Shown here: piece after piece, positions 9,649-18,984 of the stretch
How the letters are laid out: each line of letters begins with the position of its first letter
Position numbering within the stretch: position 1 is the first letter of the stretch
Source of the DNA: Gelidibacter japonicus
GTDB lineage: Bacteria; Bacteroidota; Bacteroidia; Flavobacteriales; Flavobacteriaceae
DNA length: 64,000 nt
Reading direction: 5' to 3'
Assembly (NCBI RefSeq): GCF_010725055.1
Contig: NZ_BJKB01000008.1
Span: forward strand, 124,001-188,000
Position numbers and translations under genes: made by a program
Notes under the pieces: model-generated
What the model was told of the DNA's origin: nothing
Seen by the model: only the letters and a program-made list of their open reading frames with translations
The model's database searches: none

Positions 9649-10824
9649 CTAATTTTGGGTCTGAAGTTTTGAACTTTTAACCGCCTTGATGGCTTGCTCA
9701 ATATCTGCTATCAGATCTTTTTTCGATTCTATCCCCACCGAGAAGCGAATCAAATTATCACTTACACCTATTTTATCTCGCTCTTCCTGGGTCAGTAAAG
9801 CATGTGAGGTTTTATGCGGCGATAGCATCGTACTTTCAACACCTGCCAAACTCATCGACGATTTGATCAATTTCAATTCCTTTTGAAATGCCGTGGCGTC
9901 CAATCCGTCAACCAACTCAAAGGAGAGCATGCCCCCAAATCCTTTCATTTGCGATTTTGCCAAAGCATACTGTGGATGGGTTTTAAGTCCAGGATAAAAC
10001 ACCTGTTTGACGTCTTCATGATTCGATAAAAATTGAGCTAATTTTTGAGCATTTTTATTTTGGGCCTTGACCCGTAAGGCCAAAGTCTTCATACTGCGCT
10101 CCAACATCCAAACGGTCATATCACTCAAACTGCCACCCAAGTTCTTGGCCACATTGAAAATGACTTCCATATGCGATTCACTACAGGCAACCGCACCTGC
10201 CAATATATCAGAATGGCCTCCCAAATATTTTGTGGCGGAATGCATGATAATGTCGATTCCAAAATCGATTGGTGTTTGATTGACAGGACTTGCAAAGGTA
10301 TTATCAATAGTCGTGACAATGTTTTTTGATTTTGCCAAATCGGCCACACCTTTAATATCCGTTATGGTCAACAAGGGGTTGGATGGGGTTTCTATATGAA
10401 TTAGCTTTGTATTCGGTTGGATGGCCGCTTCAAAATCGGCAACCTCGTATCCATCCGTAAACGTAAATTCGATACCGTATTTAGGAAACTCTTCCCTAAT
10501 GAAATTACTGGTACCACCATACAAGGTGTTTTGGACCACAATATGGTCGCCTTGTTTTAAAAAAGCCAAAAATACGGTACTAATGGCTGCCATTCCGCTT
10601 CCAAAAATCATTCCTGCTTCGGCATGCTCCAAGGCTGCTATCTTTTTGGACAAATGTTCTTGGTTTGGCGTGTTAAAATACCGTGGATAACGTTTTACAT
10701 CAACATCGTCAAATTGATATGATGTGGACATATAAATAGGCGACACCGCTCCTTTAAACTGTTCATCCTTGATTTCGCCAACGTGTGTGCAAATGGTGTT
10801 TAATCCGTATTTTGATTTTGACAT
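9649..10824 (-). CDS. PLP-dependent trans-sulfuration enzyme (cystathionine gamma-synthase/lyase family)
   Basis: 391-residue Cys/Met-metabolism PLP enzyme. The Schiff-base lysine lies in HSATKYLGGHSD. Other family marks are ALEHAEAGMIFGSGMAA, the YGGTSNFIREEF phosphate/PLP stacking region, TIDNTFASPVNQTPIDFG, and the C-terminal SLAGVESTMLSPHKTSHA. Cystathionine gamma-synthase, gamma-lyase, beta-lyase and O-acetylhomoserine sulfhydrylase share these motifs, so substrate cannot be fixed. Residue 1 ATG at 10822-10824. It sits 43 bases upstream of rlmF on the same strand, and a link is not obvious. Confidence 0.9.
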   Translation of the reverse strand: MSKSKYGLNTICTHVGEIKDEQFKGAVSPIYMSTSYQFDDVDVKRYPRYFNTPNQEHLSKKIAALEHAEAGMIFGSGMAAISTVFLAFLKQGDHIVVQNTLYGGTSNFIREEFPKYGIEFTFTDGYEVADFEAAIQPNTKLIHIETPSNPLLTITDIKGVADLAKSKNIVTTIDNTFASPVNQTPIDFGIDIIMHSATKYLGGHSDILAGAVACSESHMEVIFNVAKNLGGSLSDMTVWMLERSMKTLALRVKAQNKNAQKLAQFLSNHEDVKQVFYPGLKTHPQYALAKSQMKGFGGMLSFELVDGLDATAFQKELKLIKSSMSLAGVESTMLSPHKTSHALLTQEERDKIGVSDNLIRFSVGIESKKDLIADIEQAIKAVKSSKLQTQN

Positions 10825-11048
10825 GAGTTCTCATATTTAATAAGCTTTAAAATTACGAATAATTGGTTATACATTGATGGATAATTGCAACGCTTTTTTT
10901 GGTTTCTGTTCCAAAAAGTGCTCTTCAACGGTGCATTAAACCGACAAGAAACACAAATCTAAAAAAATCCCAAACTTCAAAACCGTTTTTTAGGCATTGT
11001 AAGTCATTTCACTTATATTCGTCATGCTATTAATAAATTACTTTCCAA

Positions 11049-11726
11049 ATGCTTAAAGCCGTATTATTTGATATGGACGGTGTTATTGTGAACACTGAAC
11101 CCTTACATCAAAAATCTTATTCCCTCATGTTTAACGATGTCAATATTGACGTGCCTGACTCACTCTATGCATCTTTTACAGGACAGTCCACTCGTGCAAT
11201 TTGCGAGTTTTTGGTAGACCATTTTAAATTGCCGTTAGGAGCTGAGACTTTACAGGGAATCAAACGCGATCATTTCAAATATTTATTTGAGAACGATGAT
11301 GAATTGGATCTTTTACCCGGGGTCTTAGACCTGATCAAGGACTATCATTCCAACGGATTAACCTTGGTCCTAGCGTCTTCCGCCACCATGGAAAACATCA
11401 ATAATATTTTTGAACGTTTTCATTTGAACCCTTATTTCGTGGCCAAATTAAGCGGTGCTGATTTAAAGGCGTCCAAGCCACATCCTGAAATCTTTGAAAA
11501 TGCTGCAAAAGCAGCTGGGTTTAAACGCGATGAATGCATTGTGATAGAAGATTCAACCAACGGTATTAGAGCGGCCAAGGATGCCGGTATATTTTGCGTA
11601 GGATATGATGGCTTACATTCCAATGATCAGGACTTTTCACTTGCCGATTTGGTCGTAAGCGACTTTAAAGATATTTCTTACAAGAATATTACTGCCCATT
11701 TCAATGCCGTTCTTGCAGAAAAATAA
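11049..11726 (+). CDS. HAD-family phosphatase, beta-phosphoglucomutase-like subgroup
   Basis: 225 residues. HAD motif I is LFDMDGVIVNTEPLH at residues 6-20, motif II LASSATMENI, and motifs III/IV KPHPEIF with VIEDSTNGIRAAKDAG, giving the usual helical C1 cap of the DhaH/beta-phosphoglucomutase group. Members dephosphorylate or isomerise sugar phosphates, and the substrate is not readable here. It stands alone between the divergent trans-sulfuration gene and the convergent mscL. Confidence 0.88.
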   Translation: MLKAVLFDMDGVIVNTEPLHQKSYSLMFNDVNIDVPDSLYASFTGQSTRAICEFLVDHFKLPLGAETLQGIKRDHFKYLFENDDELDLLPGVLDLIKDYHSNGLTLVLASSATMENINNIFERFHLNPYFVAKLSGADLKASKPHPEIFENAAKAAGFKRDECIVIEDSTNGIRAAKDAGIFCVGYDGLHSNDQDFSLADLVVSDFKDISYKNITAHFNAVLAEK

Positions 11727-11836
11727 GGCTGTCGTAAAGCTCTCCTGATTTTTAAAAAAAACTCGAAACCTTATAGGTTATTAAAACTTCCTTGAAACAA
11801 TCTCGAAAGTCTCTACTATAAAATATCCCCGAGAGC

Positions 11837-12280
11837 TTACTTTTGCTTCTTCAGCAATTTATTTTGCTCTTCCATCAACTCTTTTAAATGAGATAGCAAT
11901 TCAATATCCTTCGGTGTTTTGATTGTTTTATCTTTGACATCATCGGCTTTGCTCTTTAAGCTGTTCATAAATTTCACCACGATAAAAACGGTTAACCCAA
12001 TGATCAAGAAGTCGATAAAAGCCTCAAAAAGGGCTCCATAGCCAATAGCCACTTCATCAGAGACGAGTTGGCCAGCTGGATCCATTATTTTTTCTCTCAA
12101 AACAAGGCGTTTATCTTGAAATTTTATGCCGTCGGTCATTAACGACAAAGGAGGCATCAACACTTTTTTTACTAAGACATCAATAACTTTGTTAAACGAT
12201 GCGCCAATAATGATGCCGATGGCCATATCCATCATATTTCCTTTTACGGCAAATTCTTTAAATTGTTTAAAAAATCCCAT
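11837..12280 (-). CDS. mscL: large-conductance mechanosensitive channel MscL
   Basis: 147-residue inner-membrane channel that opens under osmotic downshock. The N-terminal FAVKGNMMDMAIGIIIGASF segment is the pore-lining TM1 of MscL, followed by VDVLVKKVLMPPLS-type periplasmic entry, a loop of about 40 residues, TM2 (FLIIGLTVFIVVKFMN) and a cytoplasmic charged helix. The length fits. It is separated from the ResB-CcsA gene by a hairpin at 12315-12341. Confidence 0.95.
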   Translation of the reverse strand: MGFFKQFKEFAVKGNMMDMAIGIIIGASFNKVIDVLVKKVLMPPLSLMTDGIKFQDKRLVLREKIMDPAGQLVSDEVAIGYGALFEAFIDFLIIGLTVFIVVKFMNSLKSKADDVKDKTIKTPKDIELLSHLKELMEEQNKLLKKQK

Positions 12281-12314
12281 CTCTTTATAGTTTTGGTTTT
12301 AATGTTAATTGCAA

Positions 12315-12341
12315 CAGCCACAAACAAAGTGTTTGTGGCTG
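12315..12341 (-). terminator. hairpin after the ResB-CcsA gene
   Basis: Perfect 12-base inverted repeat CAGCCACAAACA / TGTTTGTGGCTG with a three-base loop, 26 bases past the ResB-CcsA stop and 35 bases before mscL begins. There is no long T run on the minus strand, so it is either a weak terminator or an RNA-stabilising hairpin. Confidence 0.6.
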
Positions 12342-12366
12342 AAAAATAATTGAACTGAATTAGATC

Positions 12367-15300
12367 TTATTTTTTATAATATATAGCATATTTCCGGTAA
12401 GCGAAAAAGGCCAGAACAGCGACAGCCACTACGGTAATCGCAATAAATTTCAAACTGACAATTTGATCACCACTCGCATAGGCATGGAGCCCTGAGAGGT
12501 AAAAGTTCACACCAAAATAGGTCATCATAATACTTGCAAAAGCAATTATAGAAGCCAAGTTAAACCCAAATCGGCCGCGTAGTCCCGGAACCAATCTCAT
12601 GTGGATGACAAAGGCATAGACCATGATACTGATTAAAGCCCAAGTTTCCTTTGGATCCCATCCCCAATAACGCCCCCAACTTTCATTGGCCCACATCCCT
12701 CCTAAAAAGTTTCCAATGGTCAAAAGCACCAATCCAGTGGTCAGTGCCAATTCGTTGATGATGGTAAGTTCTTTGATGTTGAGCAACATCTTTTGTTTAT
12801 TCTTTTCGTTGGTGAAAATCATCAAGATTAATGAGACGGCTCCTAAAATCATCCCAAGTGTAAAAGGCCCATAACTCATCACAATTACCGCAACGTGGAT
12901 CATCAACCAATAACTGTCCAATACAGGCTCTAAGGTTGAAATGGCAGGATCCATCCAGTTCCAATGTGCGACCATCAGAATAATAGCGGTCACAAAAGCC
13001 GTTGCAGCGATGGTCAAGTCGCTTTTTCGTCCGAAAGCCAATCCAAAGAACATGGTTGCCCAGGCCACGTAAATCATCGATTCGTAAGCATCACTCCACG
13101 GCGCATGTCCTGACAGATACCAGCGCACACCCAATCCTAAGGTATGAAGGATAAACAAACCTAAAAGTATAAATCCGAAGACCTTAATGCTGACATTGAT
13201 GAATTTATTTCTACCGTTGAAAATTTGTATAATCAAAAGAACGAACATGAGCGTTCCGGCATACATATACCAACTGAACAAATTTTTGAAAATATCATAT
13301 TTATTATAAGCAATTTCGGTTTTTACTTTTTTATCAGACAACATGACCTCACTGCCATATTTCTCTTGGGTTTTCTTAATCCCATTCAATACCGCTTCAG
13401 CTTTTGAAAAATCGCCATCTTGCTTTGCCTGGTTAAGCGTCAATAAATAGGCACTAAATCCGTTATTGATAAAATTCCCTAAAAGCGAATCACTTATTTT
13501 CTCACGATATCCCTCATCTCTAAACTCCCTCGAAGATATCCACTTATTGTTATCATCCTCTGGAACCGGGAAAATTTTCATGGCGCGTCCCTCCAACGCA
13601 TTATGTAATAAGTTGACGCGTTGATCAGCTTCTTTAAATTCCTTTTGCGACCCGTTAGGTATTGCTGCACGATAGGCACTTTCAAGATAGGGTTGTAATT
13701 TGTAGATACCTTCTTCTGTAAAGAAATCGATAAACGCCACATATTTTTGATCCATGGGCGTTCCAATAATTTTTCTGATGGTATCTGCCTTCTTTGGAGC
13801 CAAATAAATGACTGGCACATTATACCATAATAATGGACTTTCCTGTATGGACAACATCACCTGATTGGCATCAAACTCCTCATAAGAATCATGCTTGCTC
13901 AGTTTCCGCAACATTTCAGAAGCGTACGTGTCCATAGGCATCATTCGCCCACTATAATCCTGAACAACCATATGCCCAAATTTATCAGCATGTTCTTTAG
14001 GAGTGATATTGGCCCTGAGTACCGAATCTATTTGTGCTTTGGTTGGCCTGCTGCTATTATGGTTATGCCCATCATCAGGAGAATGTGATTGAGAAAAGCC
14101 TAAGGTAGAACATCCTATAAGCAAAATGGTGGCAAGCTTTCGTTTTTGCTTTTTGACTTTTTCAAGCATACGATTCAAATCTGCAAATCGCGTGTTTTTG
14201 TCAAACCAGATGGCCATAAGTCCGATATACAATAGGATATATCCAATATAAGTAACCCAAGTACCCCAAAAATCATGGTTGACGGAAAGAATTGTTCCTT
14301 TCTCATCAGAATCAAAACTCGCCTGGAAAAAACGATAACCTCTATGATCAAGAATATTGTTCATATAGATATGGTAGTCAAAATCACCTTCTTCTTTATC
14401 CAGAACGGTTACTTTACTTTCATAGGACGAATAGCTTTTCTCAGTACCTGGATATTTCTTAGCGATAAATTCGTTGAGCTTCACCTCAAAAGGCAGCTCC
14501 ATCAATTTGGAACCGTATTTAAGGGCAATTTCCAAATTCCCGAATTTCAGTTGTTCGAATGGGTTATTTTTAAACGGACCTCCCAGCAAATTCGCGCGTT
14601 TTGTTTCGCCATCAACGGTAACCTTCAACACAACACCGTCTTCATCGCCGGCCATCATTTCAGACTTTTTGACCACATCAAATACCCCCTTGACTATAGG
14701 TTTTGGAAAGACTATGGACATATTCGCTATAAGATAACGGGAACGTAAAACTAACGGTTGTACACTGTCTTTTACCACGGTTCCCGTTTCCATGGTTGCC
14801 ATGGTCATATAAGTCCCTTCATAAGGGGACTCAATGGTTAAACCATCTGGAGTTGATGTTATATTGATGGCACCGGGTGTTGGTTTGTCTAAAGCCACCA
14901 AAACGTTATGGAGATTAGCAACCTCCCCAACCTTCAAAAAATGATTATGCGGCTGTCCATCTCCAGCTTCTACCAATTTAAGATACGATTCACCAGACTC
15001 GTCGGGAATGATATCTATTTCCGCACTTTTTATATATTTCTCCAACTCAAAAGTGATTGGAATATTATCATAATCAGTTTCTACATGGAATTTATTGTCC
15101 AAACGGTATGAAAAATCCACTTCACGTTCAATGATTTTGCGTTGTGCTACGCCATTCACCATATAATCACCGTCTATATAGGCAGTGACATAAGTTTTTT
15201 GCGATAAAAATTGATTTTCAGAGGCGCCTTCCCGTATATGCATCATCCCTTCATATCCAATATACCTCGTGATAAATGCTCCAAAAATGATCAATACAAA

Positions 15301-15564
15301 GGATAAATGCAGCATCAAAGTGGCCCATTTCTCCTTTCTCAATAATCTGTAGCGAAACATATTACCGAAAAAATTGATCATAAAAAATCCCATAATAGCT
15401 TCAAACCACCATGCATTATAGATCAAATGTCGTGTATATGGCGTTGGTGAAGTTTCCTGATTGGCATCCAAAAATGTACCAATTGCCATAGCCAGGGCAA
15501 AAACAACAAATAAAATTGCGGTTAAACGTGTGGAAAATAGAATATTAGCGAGTCTTTTTTGCAT
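12367..15564 (-). CDS. fused ResB-CcsA cytochrome c biogenesis protein
   Basis: About 1065 residues from the ATG at 15564. The N-terminal quarter is ResB-like (FSTRLTAILFVVFALAMAIGTF and three more membrane spans, then a large extracytoplasmic part). The C-terminal 280 residues are CcsA-like, with many spans and the haem-handling tryptophan-rich motif WGRYWGWDPKETWALIS. Between them a soluble region of about 300 residues contains the second segment after CSTLGFSQSHSPDDGHNHN. Together they form a system II haem exporter and ligase attaching haem to apocytochromes c. A longer frame begins with TTG at 15606, but a perfect -7 box overlaps that codon (15604-15611), so the ATG at 15564 is preferred. 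Confidence 0.92.
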   Translation of the reverse strand: MQKRLANILFSTRLTAILFVVFALAMAIGTFLDANQETSPTPYTRHLIYNAWWFEAIMGFFMINFFGNMFRYRLLRKEKWATLMLHLSFVLIIFGAFITRYIGYEGMMHIREGASENQFLSQKTYVTAYIDGDYMVNGVAQRKIIEREVDFSYRLDNKFHVETDYDNIPITFELEKYIKSAEIDIIPDESGESYLKLVEAGDGQPHNHFLKVGEVANLHNVLVALDKPTPGAINITSTPDGLTIESPYEGTYMTMATMETGTVVKDSVQPLVLRSRYLIANMSIVFPKPIVKGVFDVVKKSEMMAGDEDGVVLKVTVDGETKRANLLGGPFKNNPFEQLKFGNLEIALKYGSKLMELPFEVKLNEFIAKKYPGTEKSYSSYESKVTVLDKEEGDFDYHIYMNNILDHRGYRFFQASFDSDEKGTILSVNHDFWGTWVTYIGYILLYIGLMAIWFDKNTRFADLNRMLEKVKKQKRKLATILLIGCSTLGFSQSHSPDDGHNHNSSRPTKAQIDSVLRANITPKEHADKFGHMVVQDYSGRMMPMDTYASEMLRKLSKHDSYEEFDANQVMLSIQESPLLWYNVPVIYLAPKKADTIRKIIGTPMDQKYVAFIDFFTEEGIYKLQPYLESAYRAAIPNGSQKEFKEADQRVNLLHNALEGRAMKIFPVPEDDNNKWISSREFRDEGYREKISDSLLGNFINNGFSAYLLTLNQAKQDGDFSKAEAVLNGIKKTQEKYGSEVMLSDKKVKTEIAYNKYDIFKNLFSWYMYAGTLMFVLLIIQIFNGRNKFINVSIKVFGFILLGLFILHTLGLGVRWYLSGHAPWSDAYESMIYVAWATMFFGLAFGRKSDLTIAATAFVTAIILMVAHWNWMDPAISTLEPVLDSYWLMIHVAVIVMSYGPFTLGMILGAVSLILMIFTNEKNKQKMLLNIKELTIINELALTTGLVLLTIGNFLGGMWANESWGRYWGWDPKETWALISIMVYAFVIHMRLVPGLRGRFGFNLASIIAFASIMMTYFGVNFYLSGLHAYASGDQIVSLKFIAITVVAVAVLAFFAYRKYAIYYKK

Positions 15565-15603
15565 GATAGAAAAACTAATTTTTGCGTGTTCATTTAAGCA
15601 GTG

Positions 15604-15611
15604 CAAATTTA
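15604..15611 (-). promoter_or_regulatory. -7 promoter box for ResB-CcsA
   Basis: Minus-strand TAAATTTG matches the Bacteroidetes -7 consensus TAnnTTTG. It lies 40 bases upstream of the preferred ATG and overlaps the alternative TTG start, so it decides the start choice. No clear -33 TTG was found. Confidence 0.55.
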
Positions 15612-15937
15612 GCCTTTTTTGTTGGTGTTTGAGGGTATATTATATGTTAAAGTTGAGATATTTGAAGTGGGTTGGTTTTTGTGGAAAACAATTTCAAAAT
15701 AGGGTCAGAAGACTCGTTAGATTAAAATGAAAATAGCAGCCGTTTTTCACCAAAATAGATACCATTCCATTTTAACAGATTGAAAAAACGATGCGCAGAA
15801 TGATCTGATGAAATTAAACCCTAAGAGGTATAAAAAATTGTTTTTCAGACAAACAAAAACCTAAGGCCTATTAAAACCCAAAAAATCGGACTGACCAACC
15901 TCATGGAAAAGTTTCTAATATGGACTATTGAATTCTT
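15612..15937. other. intergenic region, no gene seen
   Basis: 326 bases between the promoter of ResB-CcsA and the end of the truncated-haemoglobin gene. I see no plausible coding frame, RNA gene or strong hairpin. A 269-base open frame on the plus strand (15461-15730) lies partly antisense to ResB-CcsA and has no recognisable protein character. Confidence 0.5.
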
Positions 15938-16342
15938 TTAAACTTCCTGTCTTGCCTGAAAAATATTCAAATACATGAAGGTTCCCATTTTGCGTGCCCT
16001 ATTTTTGGCATTTTGGGCGTATTCTCCTTCAAAAAATTCGTCGATAGTTGCAAACCATAAATTCATCCAGAGACCAAAGTGCAATTCTGTAATGCTGTTG
16101 TCATTTTCATTATCAACTTTGATGTGGACTTGTAAAGGATTTCCGTAATAACGGTTTTCCAATTTTCTTGTCATAAACAGGCTGGTTTCCCAAAACGTGG
16201 TCAAACGTTCAATATGAGCATCCCAATCTGTGATAACTCGATTGAAAAAGGGTCCTAAAATCTCGTCTTTTCTAACTTTTTTATAAAATTCAGAGACGAG
16301 TAAAAACACATCGTCCCTATTCTGAATATCTTTTTTTTCCAT
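15938..16342 (-). CDS. group III truncated haemoglobin
   Basis: 134-residue 2-over-2 globin. Features of the group III family: N-terminal DVFLLVSEFYKKVRKDEILGPFFN (helices A-B), the DWDAHIERLTTFWETSLF segment, GNPLQVHIKV carrying the haem-contact region, and LHFGLWMNLWFATIDEFFEG. Members bind O2 or NO and are usually tied to nitrosative stress or microaerobic life. It follows a small membrane-protein gene by six bases and is divergent from a Crp/Fnr regulator, which suggests the pair responds to gas or redox signals (inference). Confidence 0.88.
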   Translation of the reverse strand: MEKKDIQNRDDVFLLVSEFYKKVRKDEILGPFFNRVITDWDAHIERLTTFWETSLFMTRKLENRYYGNPLQVHIKVDNENDNSITELHFGLWMNLWFATIDEFFEGEYAQNAKNRARKMGTFMYLNIFQARQEV

Positions 16343-16348
16343 TATATA

Positions 16349-16639
16349 TTATGCCAAACGTACCAGATTAATAATAAGGAACGTAGAATGCACTAAAACT
16401 GTCGCTATCAATAAATTGTAGATGATTTTCGGTTTCAATAGTGCATACAACGAACCATTATATGCCATTGCAAAGCTAACAACTAATATCAAATCTAAAA
16501 AACGAAATGTATGAGTGCTGTTCATCAGGATAAACATTGCTGCAATAGAACCTAAGCAACTTTGAAAAATAATGGTCAACGGAACATATAAAGTCAAATG
16601 TTCTTTAAAATCTTCGAGTCCTTTCTTATAAAGTGTCAT
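16349..16639 (-). CDS. small membrane protein, three or four spans, unknown function
   Basis: 96 residues, mostly hydrophobic, with spans near residues 17-37, 44-60, 63-72 and 76-93. No named domain recognised. It is first in a two-gene unit with the truncated haemoglobin and begins 73 bases from the divergent Crp/Fnr gene. Start ATG at 16637-16639. Co-transcription suggests a role in the same NO/O2 response. Confidence 0.65.
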   Translation of the reverse strand: MTLYKKGLEDFKEHLTLYVPLTIIFQSCLGSIAAMFILMNSTHTFRFLDLILVVSFAMAYNGSLYALLKPKIIYNLLIATVLVHSTFLIINLVRLA

Positions 16640-16690
16640 AATTCTAATATTTTGTTTAATTACAAAGTTCTTAAACGTTTATTCGTACTT

Positions 16691-16708
16691 TTATGATTCT
16701 AATCATAA
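16691..16708. promoter_or_regulatory. perfect 18-bp palindrome, candidate Crp/Fnr operator
   Basis: TTATGATT-CT-AATCATAA is a perfect inverted repeat ending four bases before the ATG of the Crp/Fnr gene and lying 52 bases upstream of the divergent membrane-protein/globin unit. Its size and symmetry suit a dimeric Crp/Fnr-family regulator, so it may autoregulate that gene and control the globin operon (inference). Confidence 0.6.
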
Positions 16709-16712
16709 GATC

Positions 16713-17300
16713 ATGATTCCTGAAGATTTAATGTACACCTATGGAGGCCATTTAAAAAGCTATTCCAAGGACCAAACCATCTTTAATGAGGGTGACCGTG
16801 CCGATTTCTATTTTCAGATCAAAATAGGTCATGTCAAAATGTTCAATATGACTGAAGAAGGAAAGGAATTTGTGCAGGGGTATTTTGATAACGGCGACTC
16901 TTTTGGAGAACCACCACTGTTTGGAGCTTTCAAATATCCAGCCACGGCATTGACCCTTGATTTTTCTGAAATATTTGTACTTCCGAAAGTTTCGTTTTTC
17001 AACCTGTTGAAAACACACCCGGACATCCATTTAAAATTTACAAAATTGATTTGTAAACGCATGGTTTACAAAGCAAAAATGGCTCGGGAAGTATCCATTT
17101 ATCCTCCTGAACACCGTATTTTAACCCTGTTGCACCACCTTAAAGGAAGCACAGAAAGTGATAATTCTTTTGAAGTGCCTTTAACCCGTCAACAAATTTC
17201 TGAATTAACCGGATTGCGAGTAGAAACAGTGATCAGGGCCATTAAAAAACTCGAAAAATCAGAAGCTTTAGCAATTATTGACCGAAAGGTATTTATATAA
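16713..17300 (+). CDS. Crp/Fnr-family transcriptional regulator
   Basis: 195 residues. An N-terminal cyclic-nucleotide-binding-type beta barrel (FNEGDRADFYFQIKIGHVKM, then DNGDSFGEPPLFG) is followed by a long dimer helix and a C-terminal winged helix with the recognition segment VPLTRQQISELTGLRVETVI. Only one Cys is present, so there is no 4Fe-4S cluster of the Fnr type. The effector is unknown. The gene is divergent from a membrane-protein/truncated-haemoglobin unit and has a perfect palindrome at its start, so it probably controls both. Confidence 0.9.
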   Translation: MIPEDLMYTYGGHLKSYSKDQTIFNEGDRADFYFQIKIGHVKMFNMTEEGKEFVQGYFDNGDSFGEPPLFGAFKYPATALTLDFSEIFVLPKVSFFNLLKTHPDIHLKFTKLICKRMVYKAKMAREVSIYPPEHRILTLLHHLKGSTESDNSFEVPLTRQQISELTGLRVETVIRAIKKLEKSEALAIIDRKVFI

Positions 17301-17413
17301 AAAGCGATCCAATTTTAAATGCATCAGGACCGATTGCAAGCATAATTTTAATTGAAATCCAAAAATTCCGGATTCTTAATTCTTAATTCCTATTTCTTCA
17401 TTAATTTAGCAAC

Positions 17414-18229
17414 ATGATTTCAGTGGTTATTCTTGGGGCAGGCAATGTCGCAACGCATTTATTCAACGCTTTTAACAATTCAGATTCTGTTTCTGTCATC
17501 CAATGGTTTAACAGAAATATCAGCAGTCTGAAATCTTATAAGAACGGGGTTGAAATTACCGACGATTTATCGCAATTAAAAGAAGCTGATCTTTATATTA
17601 TTGCCGTCAGCGATGATGCGATTTCGAGTTTATCATCACAATTTCTATTTGAAAACAGGTTGGTGGTCCATACTTCTGGCACGGTCAATATTCACGACCT
17701 TGACAAAAAAAACCGACGTGGCGTGTTTTATCCTCTACAAACATTTAGTAAAAATGCCACCTTAGATTTTGCTGATGTGCCCATTTGTATTGAGGCTATA
17801 GATAAATCGGATCTTTCAACCTTAAAAGTCTTGTCAAAAGCCATAGGCAGTCCATACCATAAAGTCAGTACCAATCAACGTAAAGCCTTACATTTGGCGG
17901 CGGTGTTTGTCAATAACTTTACAAATCAACTCTACCGGGTGGCACATGAAATTACTGAAGCAGAAGGTGTAGAATTTGATATTTTAAAACCTCTTATCTT
18001 AGAAACTGCAAAAAAAGTCCAAAACCTGTCACCATATATGGCACAAACTGGTCCTGCAAAACGCAAAGACAAGAAAACCATAAAGAAACATTTAGATTTG
18101 TTGAAAAAAGAGCAGCACAAAGCTATTTATGAACTCTTGACCGCAAGTATCCAACAGACACATGGCGTTTTGACAGACCCAAGGACCCATTCGAAAAAAA
18201 ATAAAGTACATGGAAGAAAAAAGTTATAA
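17414..18229 (+). CDS. Rossmann-like protein with DUF2520 domain
   Basis: 271 residues. The N-terminus has a NAD(P)-type Rossmann start, VVILGAGNVATHLFNAF, and the C-terminal half is the all-helical DUF2520 domain (ALHLAAVFVNNFTNQLY, MAQTGPAKRKDKKTI). The pair resembles the F420/NADP oxidoreductase-like family, but no reaction is established. It overlaps kdsC by 20 bases and leads a conserved flavobacterial gene series: DUF2520, kdsC, UbiA, Maf. Confidence 0.85.
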   Translation: MISVVILGAGNVATHLFNAFNNSDSVSVIQWFNRNISSLKSYKNGVEITDDLSQLKEADLYIIAVSDDAISSLSSQFLFENRLVVHTSGTVNIHDLDKKNRRGVFYPLQTFSKNATLDFADVPICIEAIDKSDLSTLKVLSKAIGSPYHKVSTNQRKALHLAAVFVNNFTNQLYRVAHEITEAEGVEFDILKPLILETAKKVQNLSPYMAQTGPAKRKDKKTIKKHLDLLKKEQHKAIYELLTASIQQTHGVLTDPRTHSKKNKVHGRKKL

Positions 18230-18740
18230 AGAATACCTCGCGCACATCACGACATTTGTTCTTGACGTGGATGGGGTCTTGACCGATGGCACTATTTTAT
18301 TGACAACCAATGGCGACATGCTGCGAACCATGCACATCAAAGATGGGTTTGCCATGAAGACCGCAATAGACGCTGGATATAATCTTTGCGTCATTTCTGG
18401 AGGTAGTAATGAAGGCGTTCGCAAACGTTTAAATGGTTTGGGAATCACCGATGTCTATTTGGGTGCCCACAATAAAATCGACCAGTTGAATGATTATTTG
18501 AAAAAAAACAATATCAAACTTGAAAACGTGCTCTATATGGGTGATGACATTCCTGATTATCCCGTTATGAAACTTGTCGGATTACCCACCTGTCCGCAAG
18601 ATGCAGTTCCAGAAATCAAGGCCATTTCAAAATACATCTCCCATAAAAACGGCGGAAAAGGTTGTGTGAGAGATGTAATTGAGCAGGTATTAAAAGTACA
18701 GGAAAAATGGAATGGGAATTTTGATGCGAAATATGACTGA
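18210..18740 (+). CDS. kdsC: KDO 8-phosphate phosphatase-like HAD protein
   Basis: 176-residue HAD hydrolase without a cap domain. Motif I is FVLDVDGVLTDGTI near residues 15-28, motif II VISGG, and motif IV MGDDIPDYPVM. This is the KdsC pattern: removal of phosphate from 3-deoxy-D-manno-octulosonate 8-phosphate before lipid A assembly, typically as a tetramer. The gene starts inside the end of the DUF2520 gene, which indicates translational coupling. Confidence 0.9.
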   Translation: MEEKSYKEYLAHITTFVLDVDGVLTDGTILLTTNGDMLRTMHIKDGFAMKTAIDAGYNLCVISGGSNEGVRKRLNGLGITDVYLGAHNKIDQLNDYLKKNNIKLENVLYMGDDIPDYPVMKLVGLPTCPQDAVPEIKAISKYISHKNGGKGCVRDVIEQVLKVQEKWNGNFDAKYD

Positions 18741-18902
18741 TGGCGCTTGAAGCACGAAGCATGAAATTGGAAGACCAAGTAATGAGGGATTAGGCATTAT
18801 TGATTTGGAATTTAAACTTAATACACCTACTATTTGTTAACTAAATCCCTCAAATTTGCGAATATCTGCGGGAAACCTTTTGAAAAGAGGTGATTAATTT
18901 TG

Positions 18903-18952
18903 GATTTTGAACTCATAACTCATAACTCTGAACTCATAACTCATAACTACGA
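18903..18952. repeat. short period-7 tract (AACTCAT units)
   Basis: Tandem AACTCAT-type 7-mers between kdsC and the UbiA gene (AACTCATAACTCATAACTC and a second block). Same style as the tract at 48365-48467. The rest of the gap (18741-18984) shows no gene. Confidence 0.75.
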
Positions 18953-18984
18953 ACCTTTAATTTTGAACTAACACCACCAACCAA

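Noticed and set aside
10125-10690. Frames on both strands in the trans-sulfuration gene
   Set aside because: Shadows of the PLP-enzyme frame, which has full motif continuity.
15461-15730. 89-codon plus-strand frame across the ResB-CcsA promoter
   Set aside because: It is antisense to the real gene in its first part and has no promoter or family traits.
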